Source: HGM04593 sp045630965 (GTDB lineage Bacteria > Bacteroidota > Bacteroidia > Bacteroidales > Bacteroidaceae). From it: a stretch of DNA of 45,680 nt. The stretch lies in NCBI GenBank assembly GCA_045630965.1, contig JAZQTU010000038.1, positions 1 to 45,680 on the forward strand, read 5' to 3'. The notes beneath the pieces are model-generated. The model saw nothing but the letters and a program-made list of their open reading frames with translations. It did not search any database and had not been told where the DNA came from. The position numbers and the translations under genes were made by a program. Shown here piece after piece: positions 17,391-27,101 of this stretch. Positions within the stretch are counted from its first letter, which is position 1. Each line of letters opens with the position of its first letter.

Positions 17391-19637
17391 CTATAATGGA
17401 TCAATGTCGTAATACATGACAATGGAGCGGTAGCGTGGAAGGTTGCAATATGCTTCCTGAATATTCTGTAAAGTCTCATTTATCCTGTATTGTGACAATC
17501 CGTTTTCGACCTTCAGAATGATTTTTCTTATATACAGTTGCTTTATTCTTGCTATCGGTGGCAGGTCGGGTCCAAGGATGCGGTTGTCGAAGATATCACG
17601 CATGCGTTTACCAATAAGTTCCGAGAACTCTTCAAGCACGTGTACGTCCCTATGCTTCATGTATATATAAACTAGTCGGTAAAAAGGAGGATAATGGAAT
17701 AACATACGTTCTCCAAGCTGCTGGTCGTAAAAGCTGCTGTAGTCATTCTTTACAATTTGTGGAATTACCGGCGCATCGCTCATCCTTGTCTGCAGGAATA
17801 CTGTTCCTTGTCCGTTTTTTCTTCCTGCACGTCCTGCAACCTGTGCCATCAGCTGAAAGGCACGTTCTGTGGCTCTGAAGTCGGGGTAGTTCAGCAATGT
17901 GTCGGCATTGATTATACCCACAACTGATACATTGTCAAAATCAAGACCTTTTGATACCATCTGTGTGCCAATGAGAATATCGGTCTTGCCTTGCTGGAAA
18001 TCGCCTATTATCTTTTCATAAGCATTGCGAGTGCGTGTCGTGTCAAGGTCCATGCGCATTATACGTGCCTCAGGGAACAGGTTCTGCAGGTCGTCTTCAA
18101 TTTTCTCTGTTCCGTAACCAAGGTTTATGAAATTCCTCTCTTCGCAATTGGGGCAATGGACTGGTGCCGGTATGTTGTATCCGCAATAGTGACATACCAG
18201 TTTGTTTGAATTCTTGTGCAGGGTAAGGCTTACATCGCAGTGTTTGCAACGTGGAACCCAACCACATGTCTTGCACTCAAGCAGAGGTGCATATCCACGT
18301 CTGTTCTGGAAGAGTATTATCTGTTTCTTCTCTTTCAGGGCATTGCCCATCGCTTCCACAAGAGGGTCGGAGAATGGGCCTACAGTCTGTTTCCTTCTGC
18401 TGTACTCCACCATATCTACGACTTCTATGTGTGGTAGCTTGAGCTCGCGGTGTCTTGTTGTGAGGCTGACAAGGGCATATTTGCCTATTGTGGCATTATA
18501 ATAGCTTTCTATTGATGGAGTGGCGGTTCCTAACAGTGTTTTTGCTCCGAACAACGACGCCAATACAATTGCTGCATTACGAGCATTATAGCGTGGGGCC
18601 GGCTCTTGTTGCTTATAGCTGTTCTCGTGCTCTTCATCTACAACTATCATTCCCAGATTCTTGAATGGAAGGAATAGGGAGGAACGTACGCCAAGAATAA
18701 TCTCGTACGGTTCATCGCCGAGCTGTTTTTTCCATATTTCAACCCTTTCGGCATCAGAGAATTTGGAGTGATATACTCCAATCCTGTTGCCGAATACCCG
18801 ACGGAGTCTTTCAGTAATCTGTTTTGTAAGGGCTATCTCTGGTAAAAGGAACAGAACCTGTTTCCCTTTTTCAATGGTCTCCTTTATGAGATGAATGTAT
18901 ATTTCTGTCTTACCGGCAGATGTCACTCCGTGAAGCAAGGTTACATTTTTGTGTCGGAATCCTTCTTTGATTTCCTCAAAGGCTTTGTTTTGCGCAGTAT
19001 TGAGTTCATTCTGTAGAACAACTGTGTCATGTTGCATTGACAGCCTGCCTATTTCCACTTCGTAGCTCTCAAATATACCCTTGTCTTGCAACTCCTTATA
19101 TATGTTTGCAGACACTTGTGCCTCTTCAATGAGTCTATGTTTGGAAATCTCCTTGGGGGCGTTTCCGAATGGCTCGGTTATCTGTATAAATGTAGCAAGC
19201 AGACGTTTTTGTCTTGGAGCACGTGACAGAGACTGTAATAGCAGATTTATCCCCTTTTCATCACGGCATCTTGCTGTAAGGCGTATACGTTGTTCGGTAC
19301 GTGGCTTGAACTCTCCTTTAAGACCTTGGGGTATTGCAGCCTTGTAGATATCCCCCAATGAACATAGGTAGTACTTTGAGATCCATTGCCAAAGTTTAAT
19401 CTGTTCAGAAAGTATAATCGGTGTCTCATCGAGAAGCTCTCTTATAGCTCTTATCTCATACTCTGCCTTGTCGTTGTCGTGTACTGTCGAGACCAATGCC
19501 GTATAGCTCAACTTTTTGCCAAAGGGAACGGTTACACGGCACCCTGGAAGAACTCTTCCGTTCAACTCTTCCGGAATGCTGTATGTGAATGTTCCGGGTA
19601 AGGGGAGGGGCAATATGACTTCGGCGAACTTGCTCAT
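17391..19637 (-). CDS. priA: Primosomal replication restart helicase PriA
   Basis: The 748-residue PriA is complete. The N-terminal DNA-binding domain starts AEVILPLPLPGTFTYSIP. The helicase core has the P-loop GVTSAGKT at 237-244 and the DEEH box at 334-337. The eight-cysteine zinc region is seen in CKTCGWVPRCKHCD followed by CHYCGYNIPAPVHCPNC. Motifs IV-VI (GTQMVSKGLDFDNV; QVAGRAGR) follow, then the C-terminal domain. It reloads the replisome at stalled forks. It is transcribed on its own, divergent from the small lipoprotein gene. Confidence 0.96.
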   Translation of the reverse strand: MSKFAEVILPLPLPGTFTYSIPEELNGRVLPGCRVTVPFGKKLSYTALVSTVHDNDKAEYEIRAIRELLDETPIILSEQIKLWQWISKYYLCSLGDIYKAAIPQGLKGEFKPRTEQRIRLTARCRDEKGINLLLQSLSRAPRQKRLLATFIQITEPFGNAPKEISKHRLIEEAQVSANIYKELQDKGIFESYEVEIGRLSMQHDTVVLQNELNTAQNKAFEEIKEGFRHKNVTLLHGVTSAGKTEIYIHLIKETIEKGKQVLFLLPEIALTKQITERLRRVFGNRIGVYHSKFSDAERVEIWKKQLGDEPYEIILGVRSSLFLPFKNLGMIVVDEEHENSYKQQEPAPRYNARNAAIVLASLFGAKTLLGTATPSIESYYNATIGKYALVSLTTRHRELKLPHIEVVDMVEYSRRKQTVGPFSDPLVEAMGNALKEKKQIILFQNRRGYAPLLECKTCGWVPRCKHCDVSLTLHKNSNKLVCHYCGYNIPAPVHCPNCEERNFINLGYGTEKIEDDLQNLFPEARIMRMDLDTTRTRNAYEKIIGDFQQGKTDILIGTQMVSKGLDFDNVSVVGIINADTLLNYPDFRATERAFQLMAQVAGRAGRKNGQGTVFLQTRMSDAPVIPQIVKNDYSSFYDQQLGERMLFHYPPFYRLVYIYMKHRDVHVLEEFSELIGKRMRDIFDNRILGPDLPPIARIKQLYIRKIILKVENGLSQYRINETLQNIQEAYCNLPRYRSIVMYYDIDPL

Positions 19638-19769
19638 GGTTTCGCGAAGGTATTAAAAAGCTGTCAAACGACAAAAAATAATGTGATTGCTTGTAGTTGC
19701 TCCTCTCCTTCTGTAACGCGATATTGAAATAAATTTTTAACAATATTTTTAATGTTTGTAAAAAAAATA

Positions 19770-19777
19770 TACTTTTG
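19770..19777 (+). promoter_or_regulatory. Probable -7 element for the small lipoprotein gene
   Basis: TACTTTTG matches TAnnTTTG and ends 15 bp before the ATG at 19793, implying a leader of only about 10 nt. The -33 region is AT-rich without a clear TTTG at 19-21 bp. Confidence 0.5.
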
Positions 19778-19792
19778 TGGTAAATGAATGAG

Positions 19793-20137
19793 ATGAAAAA
19801 AATAATAATACTGTTGGCTCTAATGCCTATAATTATTTCATGTGGTGTGTCGGACAAGCGCATCACGGCATATAAAAGAGCTACAAAAAAGGTAAGGAAG
19901 GCAAGTTCTTCCGAATCGCTTGAGATGATAGCCTATGATTTAAGTAAAGAGTTACATTCCATCGATACAAAAGGAGTTACTCTTGACGACATGAAATCTC
20001 TTGCCGAATCTGGCGATGAAGATTACCGTGAACTGATTGAAGCCATTTCCAAAGCCAAATGGAACTTTGATGAGGCTCTGTCCGATAAGGAAACAGTATT
20101 TTTTATGGAGCGTCTTTCCCAAAAAGATAAAAAGTAA
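19793..20137 (+). CDS. Small lipoprotein of unknown function
   Basis: I start at the ATG at 19793 because it gives a clean lipoprotein signal, MKKIIILLALMPIIISCG, with the lipobox cysteine at residue 17; an ATG three codons earlier is the alternative. The mature part is about 98 residues, charged and predicted helical, with a likely coiled-coil segment from KRATKKVRKASSSESLEMI. No domain is recognised. It stands alone between priA (divergent) and the mscS-like gene (convergent), with its own promoter and a strong shared terminator. Confidence 0.8.
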   Translation: MKKIIILLALMPIIISCGVSDKRITAYKRATKKVRKASSSESLEMIAYDLSKELHSIDTKGVTLDDMKSLAESGDEDYRELIEAISKAKWNFDEALSDKETVFFMERLSQKDKK

Positions 20138-20168
20138 AATCAGTGATTAATCACTGACTTTACTTTTT
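20129..20168. terminator. Bidirectional intrinsic terminator
   Basis: TCAGTGATT (20140-20148) pairs perfectly with 20149-20157. After one A/C mismatch the stem extends with AAAAAGTAAA (20129-20138) against TTTACTTTTT (20159-20168). The A-rich left and T-rich right arms give T tracts on both strands, serving the convergent genes ending at 20137 and 20174. Confidence 0.92.
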
Positions 20169-20173
20169 GTGTA

Positions 20174-21340
20174 TCAATTTCTTATATTCTGCAAGTCTGT
20201 TCCTGCTGGGCTCTGGTAAGCTTTTAGCCCGAACTCCGGCAACACTGCAAACAGGTATTCAAATATTTCAGCTTGCAGGTGCTCATATGAAATCCATGCC
20301 GTGTCGCTTGAAAAACAGTACAGTTCCAAAGGCAAGCCTTGTGGTGTGGGTTGAAGTTGGCGCACAAGAAGTATCATATCTTTGTTTACCGCCGGGTGGT
20401 TGCGGAGCCACTCTTCGAGCCATTCACGGTAAAGTGTAAGGTTTACCTGGTTGCTTTTTTCCTCGGAAACTATAAATCCTTTCTTTGCCAATGCGTTCTT
20501 TCTCTTGTCATCGCAGAATGTGATGGAGTTGGTGTCGATTAAGATTGAACGTTTGATACGGCGTCCACCGCTGTCGAACATCCCCCTCCAATTCTGGAAA
20601 GAGTCACTGATAAGTGCATATGGTGGAATTGTTGTTATTGTCTTGTCCCAATTCTGCACTTTGACAGTTGTGAGTGTAACGTCAATGACAAAACCGTCGG
20701 CTTCGTATTTAGGCATTGTAATCCAGTCTCCGGGGCGAAGCATGTCGTTTGCCGACAACTGTATGCCGGCTACAAGTCCAAGAATGCTGTCCTTGAATAC
20801 CAACATAAGAATGGCTGCCGATGCTCCAAGTCCTGCGAGAAGGTTGCTGGGGTCCTTCTCAAAGAAAATGCTGACCACAATGATGACTCCAATGCCTATA
20901 ACGATAATCTTTAGCATCTGGAATACTCCCTGAAGGGTATGGTCCTTGGTCTTCTCAGCTTCGTGTGATATTTGATACAGTGAGGTGAATACTGTACAAA
21001 GAAGGCTTACACCTATTATGGCAATGTATGCCTTGCATACTTTCATGCTGAATATAAGTATGGTACTTCCTTCTACCAGCAAAATTGGTAGCAATATACT
21101 TGCAATAAATCCAGGAATAAGCCTACACAGCCCCTTGACCGTGTTGTCGTTCAGTATAATATCATCCCATTTACCCTTTGTCTTTTTGGTAAAACGACGA
21201 ACAATGGGAATAATTATCTTTTGACCGATAAGGTCGCATATGTAGAAAAGGGTAAAGGCTCCAACAATCACTATGGCCCATTGTAGCGTCTCTTCATGTC
21301 CGCTGCCTATACCTAAATTTTCAAGTAGTGTGTCGTTCAT
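20174..21340 (-). CDS. Mechanosensitive ion channel, MscS superfamily (YbdG-like)
   Basis: The 388-residue protein has about five membrane helices in its first 190 residues, then the pore-lining helix LLAGLGASAAILMLVFKDSILGLVAGIQL and the MscS beta domain (MLRPGDWITMPKYEADGFVIDVTLTTVKVQNWDKT). The extra N-terminal helices and the DSFQNWRGMFDSGGRRIKRSI segment resemble E. coli YbdG, a miniconductance channel of the inner membrane that relieves mild osmotic stress. It lies 14 bp downstream of the beta-barrel gene and is likely co-transcribed with it. Confidence 0.9.
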   Translation of the reverse strand: MNDTLLENLGIGSGHEETLQWAIVIVGAFTLFYICDLIGQKIIIPIVRRFTKKTKGKWDDIILNDNTVKGLCRLIPGFIASILLPILLVEGSTILIFSMKVCKAYIAIIGVSLLCTVFTSLYQISHEAEKTKDHTLQGVFQMLKIIVIGIGVIIVVSIFFEKDPSNLLAGLGASAAILMLVFKDSILGLVAGIQLSANDMLRPGDWITMPKYEADGFVIDVTLTTVKVQNWDKTITTIPPYALISDSFQNWRGMFDSGGRRIKRSILIDTNSITFCDDKRKNALAKKGFIVSEEKSNQVNLTLYREWLEEWLRNHPAVNKDMILLVRQLQPTPQGLPLELYCFSSDTAWISYEHLQAEIFEYLFAVLPEFGLKAYQSPAGTDLQNIRN

Positions 21341-21354
21341 ATGAAATGTCTTTA

Positions 21355-22002
21355 TTAGAAAATATATGCAACAGATAGTTGCCAGATATTGGTCTGTGAT
21401 TTTATGTATTCTATTTTGTCTCCAATATCAATGTTTTTTACTCCGAAATATTCACAGGTCTCTCCAAGTGCAATGTTGTAATTGGCATGTATCTGTAAAT
21501 GGTTCATTAGGATAAATCCTAATCCGACATTCAGACTGAAACAGCTTTCATTGAATTTGAAGTATCTACCAATCTCCGTCAGGTCATTGATATTCTTGAC
21601 ATTTTCAATCTTTTTTCCAAACTCTTTTTCTCCAATGGCAAATCCCCATTGAGGACCGACTGCAATAAACGGTTCTATTATTTTCTTTACGGCAGGGATT
21701 GAAAGTTCATAACGGAGGTAAACAGGAATTTCAATACTGTTTTTATTGAATGTCTCGTTATCAATGCTTGTTCCGGATTTTGAATAGAGAGCATTGGCTT
21801 CAACTCCTAATCCTACGACCGGGAATATGAATTTTACCATAGGACCTGCGTACCAACCGGTATGTCCGTCCTTTATTCCGCTGATATTTGTCGGTTTCTC
21901 TGTGAAATTGAGTCCGGCCTTTATACCGAAATCAAACTGTGCTGTGGCTGGAATTGCCGTAAACATGCATGCAGCAATAAACAAAAGGATACTTTTCTTC
22001 AT
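21355..22002 (-). CDS. Outer-membrane beta-barrel protein (porin family)
   Basis: A 215-residue protein with a signal peptide (MKKSILLFIAACMFTAIPATA, cut before QFDFG) followed by FGIKAGLNF, the opening strand of the Bacteroidota OMP_b-brl/PorT-like fold. About eight amphipathic strands follow, ending in the aromatic WQLSVAYIF typical of outer-membrane insertion by BAM. Specific function is unknown. It lies downstream of the T9SS cluster but is separated from it by a hairpin, and is followed by the mscS-like gene. Confidence 0.83.
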   Translation of the reverse strand: MKKSILLFIAACMFTAIPATAQFDFGIKAGLNFTEKPTNISGIKDGHTGWYAGPMVKFIFPVVGLGVEANALYSKSGTSIDNETFNKNSIEIPVYLRYELSIPAVKKIIEPFIAVGPQWGFAIGEKEFGKKIENVKNINDLTEIGRYFKFNESCFSLNVGLGFILMNHLQIHANYNIALGETCEYFGVKNIDIGDKIEYIKSQTNIWQLSVAYIF

Positions 22003-22028
22003 ATATCTTCATCAATGTTATTAAATAA

Positions 22029-22064
22029 AAGTGGTACTGTCCATTAGGCTTGACAGTACCACTT
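22029..22064 (-). terminator. Terminator after gldN
   Basis: A perfect 13-bp stem (AAGTGGTACTGTC, 22029-22041, with 22052-22064) and a 10-nt loop. On the minus strand TTTTATTTAAT follows. It is 68 bp past gldN and only 27 bp before the start of the beta-barrel gene. Confidence 0.85.
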
Positions 22065-22131
22065 CAATACCTATCTGCGTTACAAATGAACGACAAAATA
22101 AGTAAATAAACAATTTTTGACCGAGGAATGT

Positions 22132-23250
22132 TTATCGACGCTCGCGTCGTACAGAAACAGTTCCGGAACTGCTGGGTCGTGAAACTCTCTCTCTCTTTTC
22201 AGCAGTTGTCTTTGCAGGCTTCTTTTCAACCTTTTTGGTGTTCTCCTGTACAACTCTCTTTCTAATCTCCTTATTCTCTTTGTTATTTGTCCTGACCGTG
22301 TCGTTTGCAGCCGCAATAGCAGCATTTATAGAATCCTGACGAATCTCGGCAACAGTCTTGCTGTTCCACAGGTTAGTCTCAAAATCCTTGAGCTGTCTCT
22401 CAATCTTCAACTGTTCGTTCTTGATTTCTGCAGAGTCCTTGCAATATTGTGATATGGCAAGGTTCTTTGCATTTACGGTCTTGTATATTTCGCCTTTGTA
22501 CAAGCCTCTTGCGAAGAAGTCATCAAGTGTTGTTCTTGAAACATTGTTGAGATTGCCGGTCATTACAGTCTGCTGTGTAAGGTAAGGCTTGATATCATCA
22601 TAGCTGACCCAAAACATTGGATATTTTGTCACTCCCGAAGAACTTTCCAAGTCTGTCGTTTCTGATGAAATGTTTTCAGATCTGTGAATTACAGGGCATA
22701 TGGCTGTTATGCTTTTACCGTATACACCTTTTCGCTGGTCATAGTAGTGACTCTCCTTTACATAATAGCTCAGAACCTCTGCACTTGGTACATCGCTGTT
22801 ACCTACAATGATTTCGCCGTTCTTCTCCTCATAATATACGCTGTAGTTCTCAAGCATGGTCTTGGGGGCCATCTTGTTCTCTTCTGCGAACGACTCATAA
22901 CCGTCAAGATTATATTTGTATGCGGTTATATCTTCTGATAATATAAGACGGAACAGCAGTGTGAACAGATTTACGCTTTTTTCCATAGGTTCTACAGGGT
23001 AGTACAGTGTCGCGTTCTCTTCTGCTTCAAGGTTAAGTGTCCTGTATATGTCGCGTCTCCAGTCCACCTCTTGAGGAGTGTCGGATACAGGGTACTGCGA
23101 TTTAGCCCTTTCGGTGAGTCTGATTGTTGCAGCACTCTCCTTCTTTTCGGTTTTCTCCTTGCCATTTCTGCGAGTTGGTGGTTGTGCCTCGGCATTCTGT
23201 GCAAAAACGAGCACTGCAAGTATTATCAATATTCTACTGATGTAATGCAT
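22132..23250 (-). CDS. gldN: Type IX secretion system ring protein GldN/PorN
   Basis: The 372-residue protein has a signal peptide (cut near AEAQPP) and the GldN body: DWRRDIYRTLNLEAEENATLYYPVEP near residues 63-88, then LFRLILSEDITAYKY and the KESHYYDQRKG segment, and the PMFWVSYDDIKPYL region. With GldK it forms the periplasmic ring under the outer membrane in the T9SS. The C-terminal 80 residues are Lys/Glu/Arg-rich and low in complexity, longer than needed for the conserved domain. Last gene of the cluster, 22 bp downstream of gldM. Confidence 0.93.
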   Translation of the reverse strand: MHYISRILIILAVLVFAQNAEAQPPTRRNGKEKTEKKESAATIRLTERAKSQYPVSDTPQEVDWRRDIYRTLNLEAEENATLYYPVEPMEKSVNLFTLLFRLILSEDITAYKYNLDGYESFAEENKMAPKTMLENYSVYYEEKNGEIIVGNSDVPSAEVLSYYVKESHYYDQRKGVYGKSITAICPVIHRSENISSETTDLESSSGVTKYPMFWVSYDDIKPYLTQQTVMTGNLNNVSRTTLDDFFARGLYKGEIYKTVNAKNLAISQYCKDSAEIKNEQLKIERQLKDFETNLWNSKTVAEIRQDSINAAIAAANDTVRTNNKENKEIRKRVVQENTKKVEKKPAKTTAEKRERVSRPSSSGTVSVRRERR

Positions 23251-23272
23251 AATATTGTGTTATTTATCTGTT

Positions 23273-24850
23273 TTAGTTTATAATGACTTCGAGAGTTGTC
23301 GGTAACAGACGCTCGATATTGTCAGGACCTATAGCTTTTACATGTGAGATATAAAATCTCTTTCCACGTCCAAGATTACGGAACATATCCTTCTGCTGTT
23401 TAGAGAACTCTGTTCCCTGAGACTTCAAAGGAATGGCATTGCCCATGTTGTCATAGAATACGGTCTCAAATGAGAGTACTTTGAAGCCGATGTTGAGCAG
23501 TCCGTCGTCAATTGCGGCAACAATTCCGTCTGTGCTCATAAGTGACTGTTTGCTGAATGGAGCGCCACCTCTGTATCGCTGAATATTTCCATCCTTGTCC
23601 TTGTATTCAATGAATGGCATCGGGTCTGGCAACTGTCTGACCCTGAATGTGTATTCTCCCATACTCTGGCTTCTACCTTCTTCATTCTTTGCTGTCACGC
23701 CAATGACAATATCCTCGCCAACCTTTGTAGGTATAACGGTAAATCCGCCTTTTCCGTCATTCTTTATGGTGCCGTTACCTTTTGCTATGGTTGCAGAAAT
23801 ACGGTTGGATGCCACTCCAGGTACTGATATGCTTACAGGGTTTGTAAAACCTGCATAAAGTACATTCATGAGCGAGGCGCTGACTGTTGCAGTCGGGTCA
23901 ACGACTGTGTAGTTTTGTGTGAAGTCATATCGTGTCTGAACACCACCTCCGTTGTTCACGAGCATATAGCCGTTGAGCGTGTAATCACCAGTCTTGTTGC
24001 ATCGTGCGATATATTCTCCATTTTCGGTTTCGAGCAACTTGTCGTCAATGAATATCTGCGGACGCTGTGTAGAATCGACAGCTGCTAATATTATTTGCGC
24101 AGAAAAGTCACTTCCACGTACAACATTCTTTGATGTTGGTATAACCAATGCCTGTATCTGATTTACACGTACATCACCTAAATCAATGTTCTTTGCAAGT
24201 GAATGTAGAACTTCGCCTTCAACATAGTGAACATCGTTCTGGATTTTTGTGAGCAGTGTTATAGCTGCAATGGCCGGCATATTCTCAAAGTGATACTCTT
24301 GCCAGTTCTTCAACAGCGAAATATCTCTTTGCGGAACATCTGTACTCAAACTTGTCTTTATAATCTCTTTGAGTATAGAATCATTTGTCATTTCAAGCAT
24401 ATTGCTTCTATACTCAGTTATAGCATCATACAGTTGTTCGCCTTCTCCGTCAACGGGGTTAAGCATTACTTGTGTCGCAGCTTCAAGATCTTCGCGGTTT
24501 TTGAGGTTGTTGACATCTCCTTCTGTACCATCGGCTTTCTTGGCGATGCGCACCTTCAATCTTTCAGCAAGATTGTATATTGTATCTGACATCTCTCTGA
24601 CTGTGCATGCGCGCTCATACCATTCGCCAACCTTTTCAGGATTCTGCTTCATGTTCATTTCAAAAGCGTCATACAAAGCATCGTTCTGTCTGCTTGTGTT
24701 TTCCGAACTTTTTGAAAGGCTCTCATCGACAAGCGTAAAACCGTTCAACACGTCCGACGATACGTTCATCGCAAGCATCGCCATCAGAAGAACGTACATT
24801 AGGTTAATCATCTTCTGACGTGGAGAAACTCTTTGTTTTTTTACCTTCAT
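23273..24850 (-). CDS. gldM: Type IX secretion motor protein GldM/PorM
   Basis: This 525-residue protein begins with a basic stretch and one membrane helix (MINLMYVLLMAMLAMNVSSDVLNGF), followed by a long periplasmic part: a helical D1 domain to about residue 215 and three beta domains, the last ending TLEVIIN. That matches GldM, which dimerises with GldL in the inner membrane and spans the periplasm to the GldKN ring, transmitting energy from the proton gradient. The length fits the family. It lies 12 bp after gldL. Confidence 0.95.
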   Translation of the reverse strand: MKVKKQRVSPRQKMINLMYVLLMAMLAMNVSSDVLNGFTLVDESLSKSSENTSRQNDALYDAFEMNMKQNPEKVGEWYERACTVREMSDTIYNLAERLKVRIAKKADGTEGDVNNLKNREDLEAATQVMLNPVDGEGEQLYDAITEYRSNMLEMTNDSILKEIIKTSLSTDVPQRDISLLKNWQEYHFENMPAIAAITLLTKIQNDVHYVEGEVLHSLAKNIDLGDVRVNQIQALVIPTSKNVVRGSDFSAQIILAAVDSTQRPQIFIDDKLLETENGEYIARCNKTGDYTLNGYMLVNNGGGVQTRYDFTQNYTVVDPTATVSASLMNVLYAGFTNPVSISVPGVASNRISATIAKGNGTIKNDGKGGFTVIPTKVGEDIVIGVTAKNEEGRSQSMGEYTFRVRQLPDPMPFIEYKDKDGNIQRYRGGAPFSKQSLMSTDGIVAAIDDGLLNIGFKVLSFETVFYDNMGNAIPLKSQGTEFSKQQKDMFRNLGRGKRFYISHVKAIGPDNIERLLPTTLEVIIN

Positions 24851-24862
24851 CGTCTGGATGTT

Positions 24863-25630
24863 TTAGATTTGTGGACGGTTCATGTTTGTTGTCATGGCCT
24901 CGATCATACGGGCATATAGAGCATTCAGTTCTTCAACCTGCTCTGCCATCTTCTTGGTCTCTGCATTGACTTTGTCTATTGATGTGAGGTGGTTGCCGGC
25001 ACTACGCAATTGTACTTCGTACAGAGCGTTCATGCCTGTAAGATTGCGACCCAATGTCTCCATCTCCTGCATGTTGCGACCAAGGGCTTCACTCTGTTCA
25101 GCAATGCGCTGCAGAGCCTCGTTGAGAGCGCGTACCTGTTCAACATACTCTTCTGTAGCCTTGCTCATCTCTTCGGTGTTCTCAATACCAGGCATCTGCA
25201 TGCCGCTGCCAACAAACTGCACACTCTGCTGAACCTCTGCTGTTGCTTGCTGTGGGGTGTTGGCTGCTGCAGTGCTATGTATATACGCTGCACCTTCATT
25301 TCCGGCAGGAGCATATTCACCTGTTACTATTGGACCATTTATTATAACCGGTTGTCCCATTGCGAGTACCTCTTCGGCAGCCTCTTCTCTCTTCTCTTCC
25401 TCAGCAACTTCATATGGACGTTCAAATGCAGAGAAGAAGAATACAAGAACCTCAGTTCCCATACCGACAAACAGCATGAGATTTGCGCCTGCAATATGTG
25501 TCAGTTTGAACAGTGTACCTAAGATTACGATAGCAGCACCCCAACTGTAAAGATAGTTGAGCACGGTCTTGCCTCTTGCTGAATCCATGAATGCCTGTAT
25601 AGCGCGTATTAAGTTCTTAGCCTTTTTCAT
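24863..25630 (-). CDS. gldL: Type IX secretion motor protein GldL/PorL
   Basis: A 255-residue protein with two adjacent membrane helices (about residues 26-46 and 49-67) and a long cytoplasmic part rich in predicted coiled coil (residues about 150-250). The glutamate in the second helix (GMGTEVLVFFF, E60) occupies the place of the functional GldL glutamate of Flavobacterium (E49), needed for proton-driven rotation. GldL and GldM form the inner-membrane motor. A Pro/Ala-rich linker (AEEEKREEAAEEVLAM and on) lies between the helices and the coiled coil. Confidence 0.94.
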   Translation of the reverse strand: MKKAKNLIRAIQAFMDSARGKTVLNYLYSWGAAIVILGTLFKLTHIAGANLMLFVGMGTEVLVFFFSAFERPYEVAEEEKREEAAEEVLAMGQPVIINGPIVTGEYAPAGNEGAAYIHSTAAANTPQQATAEVQQSVQFVGSGMQMPGIENTEEMSKATEEYVEQVRALNEALQRIAEQSEALGRNMQEMETLGRNLTGMNALYEVQLRSAGNHLTSIDKVNAETKKMAEQVEELNALYARMIEAMTTNMNRPQI

Positions 25631-25664
25631 ATGTAGATGTATTTATTTCGTAAGTAAAATCTGT

Positions 25665-27101
25665 TTATCTTCTTCCGTTCGGTCCTGAATAGCTGCGTAC
25701 ACAACGGAAACCAATATATGAACGTGATTCATTCTGGTATTCGTATGTGCGTGTCGCACCTTGGATATATCTGACAGGATCCTTCCATGAACCACCTCTG
25801 ACTGTTTTTTTCTTCATGATATACGGGTCCTCCTTTGCGGCACGGTATTTCAGGTTCGGGTTTATATCGCTCATCTGCAATACACCGGCTTCGGTATATA
25901 CTGTAGATGTCCATTCTGCAACATTTCCTGCCATGTCATATAAGCCGTTGGAATTTGCCGAGAAAATACCGCATTTTGATGTAATTAGACTACCGTCCTT
26001 TGTGTAGTTTCCGTCACCTGGCTTGTAATTGGCATAGTAACATCCCTCTTCACTCTTTGTGTCACCCTGTTCCCAAGGGAAACGTCCTGCCTCTTTACCG
26101 CGTGCGGCAAACTCCCATTCTGCTTCTGATGGAAGACGATAGCGCTGTATCCATTTTGCATGTGCGCCCATGCCTTTCAAGAGATAACTTGTACGCCAAG
26201 CGCAGAAAGCATTGGCCTGCTCCCAGCTTACACCTACAACAGGATAATTATCATAGTTGGGATGGCTGAAATATAGCTGCAGGTATGTTTCATTGTCTGC
26301 ATTTGGAAAATCGTTTACCCAGCATGTAGTATCAGGGTAAATATTGACGATGTATGTGTTCAGGAAGTCATATGGACTTGACAAGGGACGGTTGATTGTT
26401 TCGCGTATGATTGTTCCGTCCTCATCAATATATGCTGTATCCTTGGAAATCATAACGACTGATTCGTAATCAACAAGAATATCTGTGTTGCGGTTACGTT
26501 CTGCAGGGTTAAGATTATTCTTGCGCATAGCCGCCTGGGTGTAGTCGTACTCCTCGTAACGGTAGTTCATCTGTGATGCATCGAGTTGCTTTTCTCCCGT
26601 TATAGGATTTGTGATATAAACGCTTTCTATTGCACGCAATTCGTCCTCAGTTGGCTTTTTCCAAGGAATTGGTTTTTTCCAGTTGAGGTAGGGCGTAATA
26701 GGTTCACCATATTCGTCTTCTGTAATCTTGAATGTCTCATCGCCTCCATATGCAGGGTCTGCAAGACGTTCGCGGATAATTGAGTCGCGAACCCAATAGA
26801 TAAACTGACGATATTTGGCATTTGAGACCTCTGCTTCGTCCATCCAGAATGCATCAACTGAGATGTTCTTGACAGGCGCACCAGTTCCCCATAGTGAATC
26901 GATGTTTTCATCTCCAATCTTTATGGAACCGCGCTGTATCAATACCATACCGTATGGTGCCGGTTCGTTTACGGATGTTCCGTTGACTCCTGTGACCTCA
27001 CCGCCTTGCATGCTGCTCATACCTCCAACGCGTGAACCCATGCAGGAGAATAAAGCTAATGACATGACTATGGTTGACAGAAAAACAATTTTCTTCATCA
27101 T
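25665..27101 (-). CDS. gldK: Type IX secretion lipoprotein GldK/PorK
   Basis: A 478-residue lipoprotein (lipobox SLALFSC, cysteine 20) with a formylglycine-generating-enzyme-like (FGE-sulfatase) fold: MVLIQRGSIKIGD at the start, VVGVSWEQANAFCAWR, YRLPSEAEWEFAARG, GLYDMAGNVAEWTS, and RGGSWKDP...SYIGFRCV near the end. In the T9SS it forms the outer-membrane-associated ring with GldN and is not thought to be an enzyme. The long insertion around residues 140-270 is common in GldK. The start (MMKK; 27098 is an equal alternative) overlaps the porP stop. Confidence 0.94.
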   Translation of the reverse strand: MMKKIVFLSTIVMSLALFSCMGSRVGGMSSMQGGEVTGVNGTSVNEPAPYGMVLIQRGSIKIGDENIDSLWGTGAPVKNISVDAFWMDEAEVSNAKYRQFIYWVRDSIIRERLADPAYGGDETFKITEDEYGEPITPYLNWKKPIPWKKPTEDELRAIESVYITNPITGEKQLDASQMNYRYEEYDYTQAAMRKNNLNPAERNRNTDILVDYESVVMISKDTAYIDEDGTIIRETINRPLSSPYDFLNTYIVNIYPDTTCWVNDFPNADNETYLQLYFSHPNYDNYPVVGVSWEQANAFCAWRTSYLLKGMGAHAKWIQRYRLPSEAEWEFAARGKEAGRFPWEQGDTKSEEGCYYANYKPGDGNYTKDGSLITSKCGIFSANSNGLYDMAGNVAEWTSTVYTEAGVLQMSDINPNLKYRAAKEDPYIMKKKTVRGGSWKDPVRYIQGATRTYEYQNESRSYIGFRCVRSYSGPNGRR

